Assembly (NCBI RefSeq): GCF_020882245.1
Contig: NC_083600.1
Span: 24,614,001 to 24,678,000, forward strand
Origin: Rhopalosiphum padi
Taxonomy: Eukaryota > Arthropoda > Insecta > Hemiptera > Aphididae
Length of the DNA stretch: 64,000 bases
Direction of reading: 5' to 3'
Under the pieces are notes generated by a model. The model worked only from the letters and a program-made list of their open reading frames with translations. It did not search any database and was not told where the DNA came from. A program made the translations under genes and the position numbers. Positions 61,932-64,000 of this stretch are shown piece by piece (the first letter of the stretch is position 1; the number at the start of each line of letters is the position of its first letter).

Positions 61932-63478
61932 ATAAATTATAATATATTACTATTATATAGAAAACCAGTACTTGAGATTTTTTTTCGTCGGTTTCCTACT
62001 ATATAATATGCCACCGTCATGTATACTTACTGTGAAATGGTTTTTTTCCTCAAAACCGTGTGCCATAAAAACTGTTGATTTTATAGTTTATACACATTTC
62101 CACTGTCAACGAATAAGCGTATGAAATTCAAAGATTGCAGCTAGTCAACGATTAAAATGTATATATATATATATATATATGTTTACTATAAATTATAATA
62201 CCAGCATGTACCTCTATTAGACACAATAAATGATAATTTAAATATCATTATGCATTATAATAAAACATATTACTGTATTAAAATGTAGAATGCGAAAGAA
62301 GACAAGTTTCCGTTTTTTGTGTAGGTACCCGTACGATAAATTTTCACTGCGAATCGTCTGACGTGAGTAATACGCGGTTCCGCATAATTATTGTATATTA
62401 CTGTAACCTGTAGGTACCTAAGCCTTAATGCTTTATACAAACGGTTTTCGTTATTCGTATAAACAATCCTGATATTTCCTATTGTTTGTAATATATAATT
62501 TATACATATAACGACCGACGTACAGTAGTAAGAATGTATATTGTATATATTATGTGTTTGTATGTTTAAAACATGCGAAGAACACAGAGTTTAATGTCGT
62601 GTGACTGACTTCTGTATGGTGTTTTTACTAGATTATTAATTCTATAATTAATTTTAAACCGGGTCGGGCATAACGGCATAACTACATTGACCGCCATGGT
62701 TTGAGTTCATTTATAGGTATGCATACTTTTTATAACCTTCTTACTGGCGTAATTTTTTGATTTGAAAGAAAAAAATACTTATTATGCAGTTGTTATTTAT
62801 ACGTTTTTTTTTACGAAAACTAAATTTGTATTTTTATAATAATAATGAGTTTGAAAAATGTAGGTACAAGTGATTTGCAAAAGGTGTAATTGCAACAATA
62901 TTGGCTATGTTTCCAAAAAATTTTTTTTTATAATTTCCGAAAAAAATGTATTTGCTGAGTCAAAATTCTTGGAAATTAAATACAAAACTCTTCATAAGTA
63001 GGTAGTTCAAATTAAAATCACAAACTCAAATATATAAAAGCATTATTTTTTATAAACATTTTTGGACATAATTAAACGATAAATAACATAGTTCATTATT
63101 TTGTTATAATTTAAAAACATTATTCATGCCTTGGTGGGAACTTAAACTTTTATATATATTATACAATGTTATAAATTTAATTATCTATACACAATGGTAT
63201 TTTTGATTTATTTTAGGATATTAACAATTTATATTTTACTATAAATCTATTTTTACTGTCTTACGGAATTTACAGAAATACGTATTATGTTATTAAATGT
63301 CGAGTTTAAATAAGTTGATATAATAATATGGTATAAATATATATTATTATAATAATAAAATACTAATAATATAATAAACGCAATATTTTCGAAAATAATT
63401 ATACCTGACCGCGTAATACTAAAAGTAAAGTAATTAACTTTAATAGTAATATCATGAAATGTATGCTTATAGTGTCAC

Positions 63479-63754
63479 CATAGGCGTGTTTACGCGTCTT
63501 GCCTGTCCTGCACAGGCATGACCTGCGATATTTGATCTAGCTTACATTATAAATTGTGGTACATAATATACCTAACCTTATTTTTTTCTCAGTTTCTGAT
63601 TTCATATAATATTTTTTTTAATTTTCATCGTGTAGACTTGTAACGTTTGTATTTATAAGACTATAAAAATTGATAATTCTAGTGCAGTAACCCCATCCTC
63701 CTGGATATGCCGCTGTTGTGCACGACCTGCGAATGAAGCCTAGACACGCCTATG
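63479..63754. mobile_element. hAT-type MITE, 276 bp
   Basis: The ends CATAGGCGTGTTTA and (reverse complement) CATAGGCGTGTCTA are inverted repeats resembling those of the MITE at 51.6 kb. An exact 8-bp duplication AGTGTCAC flanks it (63471-63478 and 63755-63762). Confidence 0.87.
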
Positions 63755-64000
63755 AGTGTCACAGTGCTCGACTTGGGAAATAATGTTTCGTTTATAAAGA
63801 AAGGCTTCATAGTCATATAAACACGAGAACCTCACTGTTTTTTGCCATTCCATACTTCCACAGTAATGGAATGGCCAGTCCGACATTGAACTTTGCGTCG
63901 AACTTCGAACTAAAAAACATTATGAACTTTGCATTTTTCATACTTCTACAGTCTTACACAAAAAACGTATAGTATTAACTAATTATCGGGTTGCAGATAG

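Larger units (their letters stand above)
52697..64000. other. Region downstream of the cadherin gene without a supported gene
   Basis: The cadherin 3' UTR must begin here. Beyond it I see only the Jockey fragment, a hAT MITE, TA/AAT runs, two CpG-rich patches, and a GC-richer area at about 60.66-61.2 kb whose frames show no family features. Regulatory DNA or distant 5' exons of a gene outside the window remain possible. Confidence 0.5.

Noticed and set aside
61646..61942. A 98-codon plus-strand frame
   Set aside because: Ends in a TA repeat and has no protein-like features.
1..64000. CRISPR arrays, tRNA and rRNA genes
   Set aside because: No regularly spaced repeats and no cloverleaf or rRNA motifs were seen by eye; a tRNAscan or covariance search was not possible.

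Overview
The window looks like a stretch of an AT-rich insect nuclear genome, most likely an aphid or close relative. The evidence is intron-split animal genes with GT/AG boundaries, very AT-rich intergenic DNA full of TA, TG and AAT microsatellites, and remnants of mariner, hAT, pogo/Tigger-like, TTAA-flanked and Jockey-like elements. The species is an inference. There is no CRISPR array, operon or bacterial gene organisation, and I recognised no tRNA or rRNA.

Layout. 1-13.8 kb is gene-free, AT-rich DNA holding a Jockey 3' remnant (about 630-970, minus), hAT and pogo-type MITEs, and a deleted mariner copy with intact ends (9592-10523). From 13.86 to 17.98 kb two convergent genes lie tail to tail: Atg5 (plus, 6 exons, 266 aa) and Surf6 (minus, 4 exons, 275 aa). 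Only about 154 bp separate their stops, and each has an AATAAA overlapping its own stop codon. At 20.5-22.0 kb (minus) is a 4-exon, 173-aa gene of the C1orf21 family. Its first exon is hidden beneath a longer shadow reading frame; it starts with a lipidation-type MGC and carries the family motif FFRMLDEKIE. At 25.5-30.4 kb (minus) is a 9-exon Ro60 (TROVE/vWA) gene of 743 aa. Its vWA metal-binding residues are lost and a low-complexity insert of about 160-195 residues separates the two domains.

30.4-37.6 kb is intergenic or the 5' region of the next gene. It holds strong palindromes, a hAT remnant with transposase C-terminus sequence, and a candidate noncoding exon. From 37.65 to 52.7 kb (plus) a 17-exon gene encodes a 1274-aa Cad86C-like cadherin with signal peptide, cadherin repeats, a juxtamembrane domain, one membrane segment and a cytoplasmic tail of about 450 aa with two TQT motifs. 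52.7-64 kb contains no gene I can support, only a decayed Jockey reverse-transcriptase fragment, a hAT MITE, microsatellites and two CpG-rich patches that may be promoters.

The genes do not form a pathway: Atg5 acts in autophagosome formation, Surf6 in ribosome biogenesis, Ro60 in structured-RNA binding, the C1orf21 homolog is an unstudied putative membrane-anchored protein, and the cadherin is an adhesion or microvillar-type receptor. The four housekeeping-type genes are AT-rich and CpG-poor, whereas the cadherin exons are GC- and CpG-rich. All exon models were assembled by eye from splice signals, codon phase and family similarity, and every junction keeps the reading frame.
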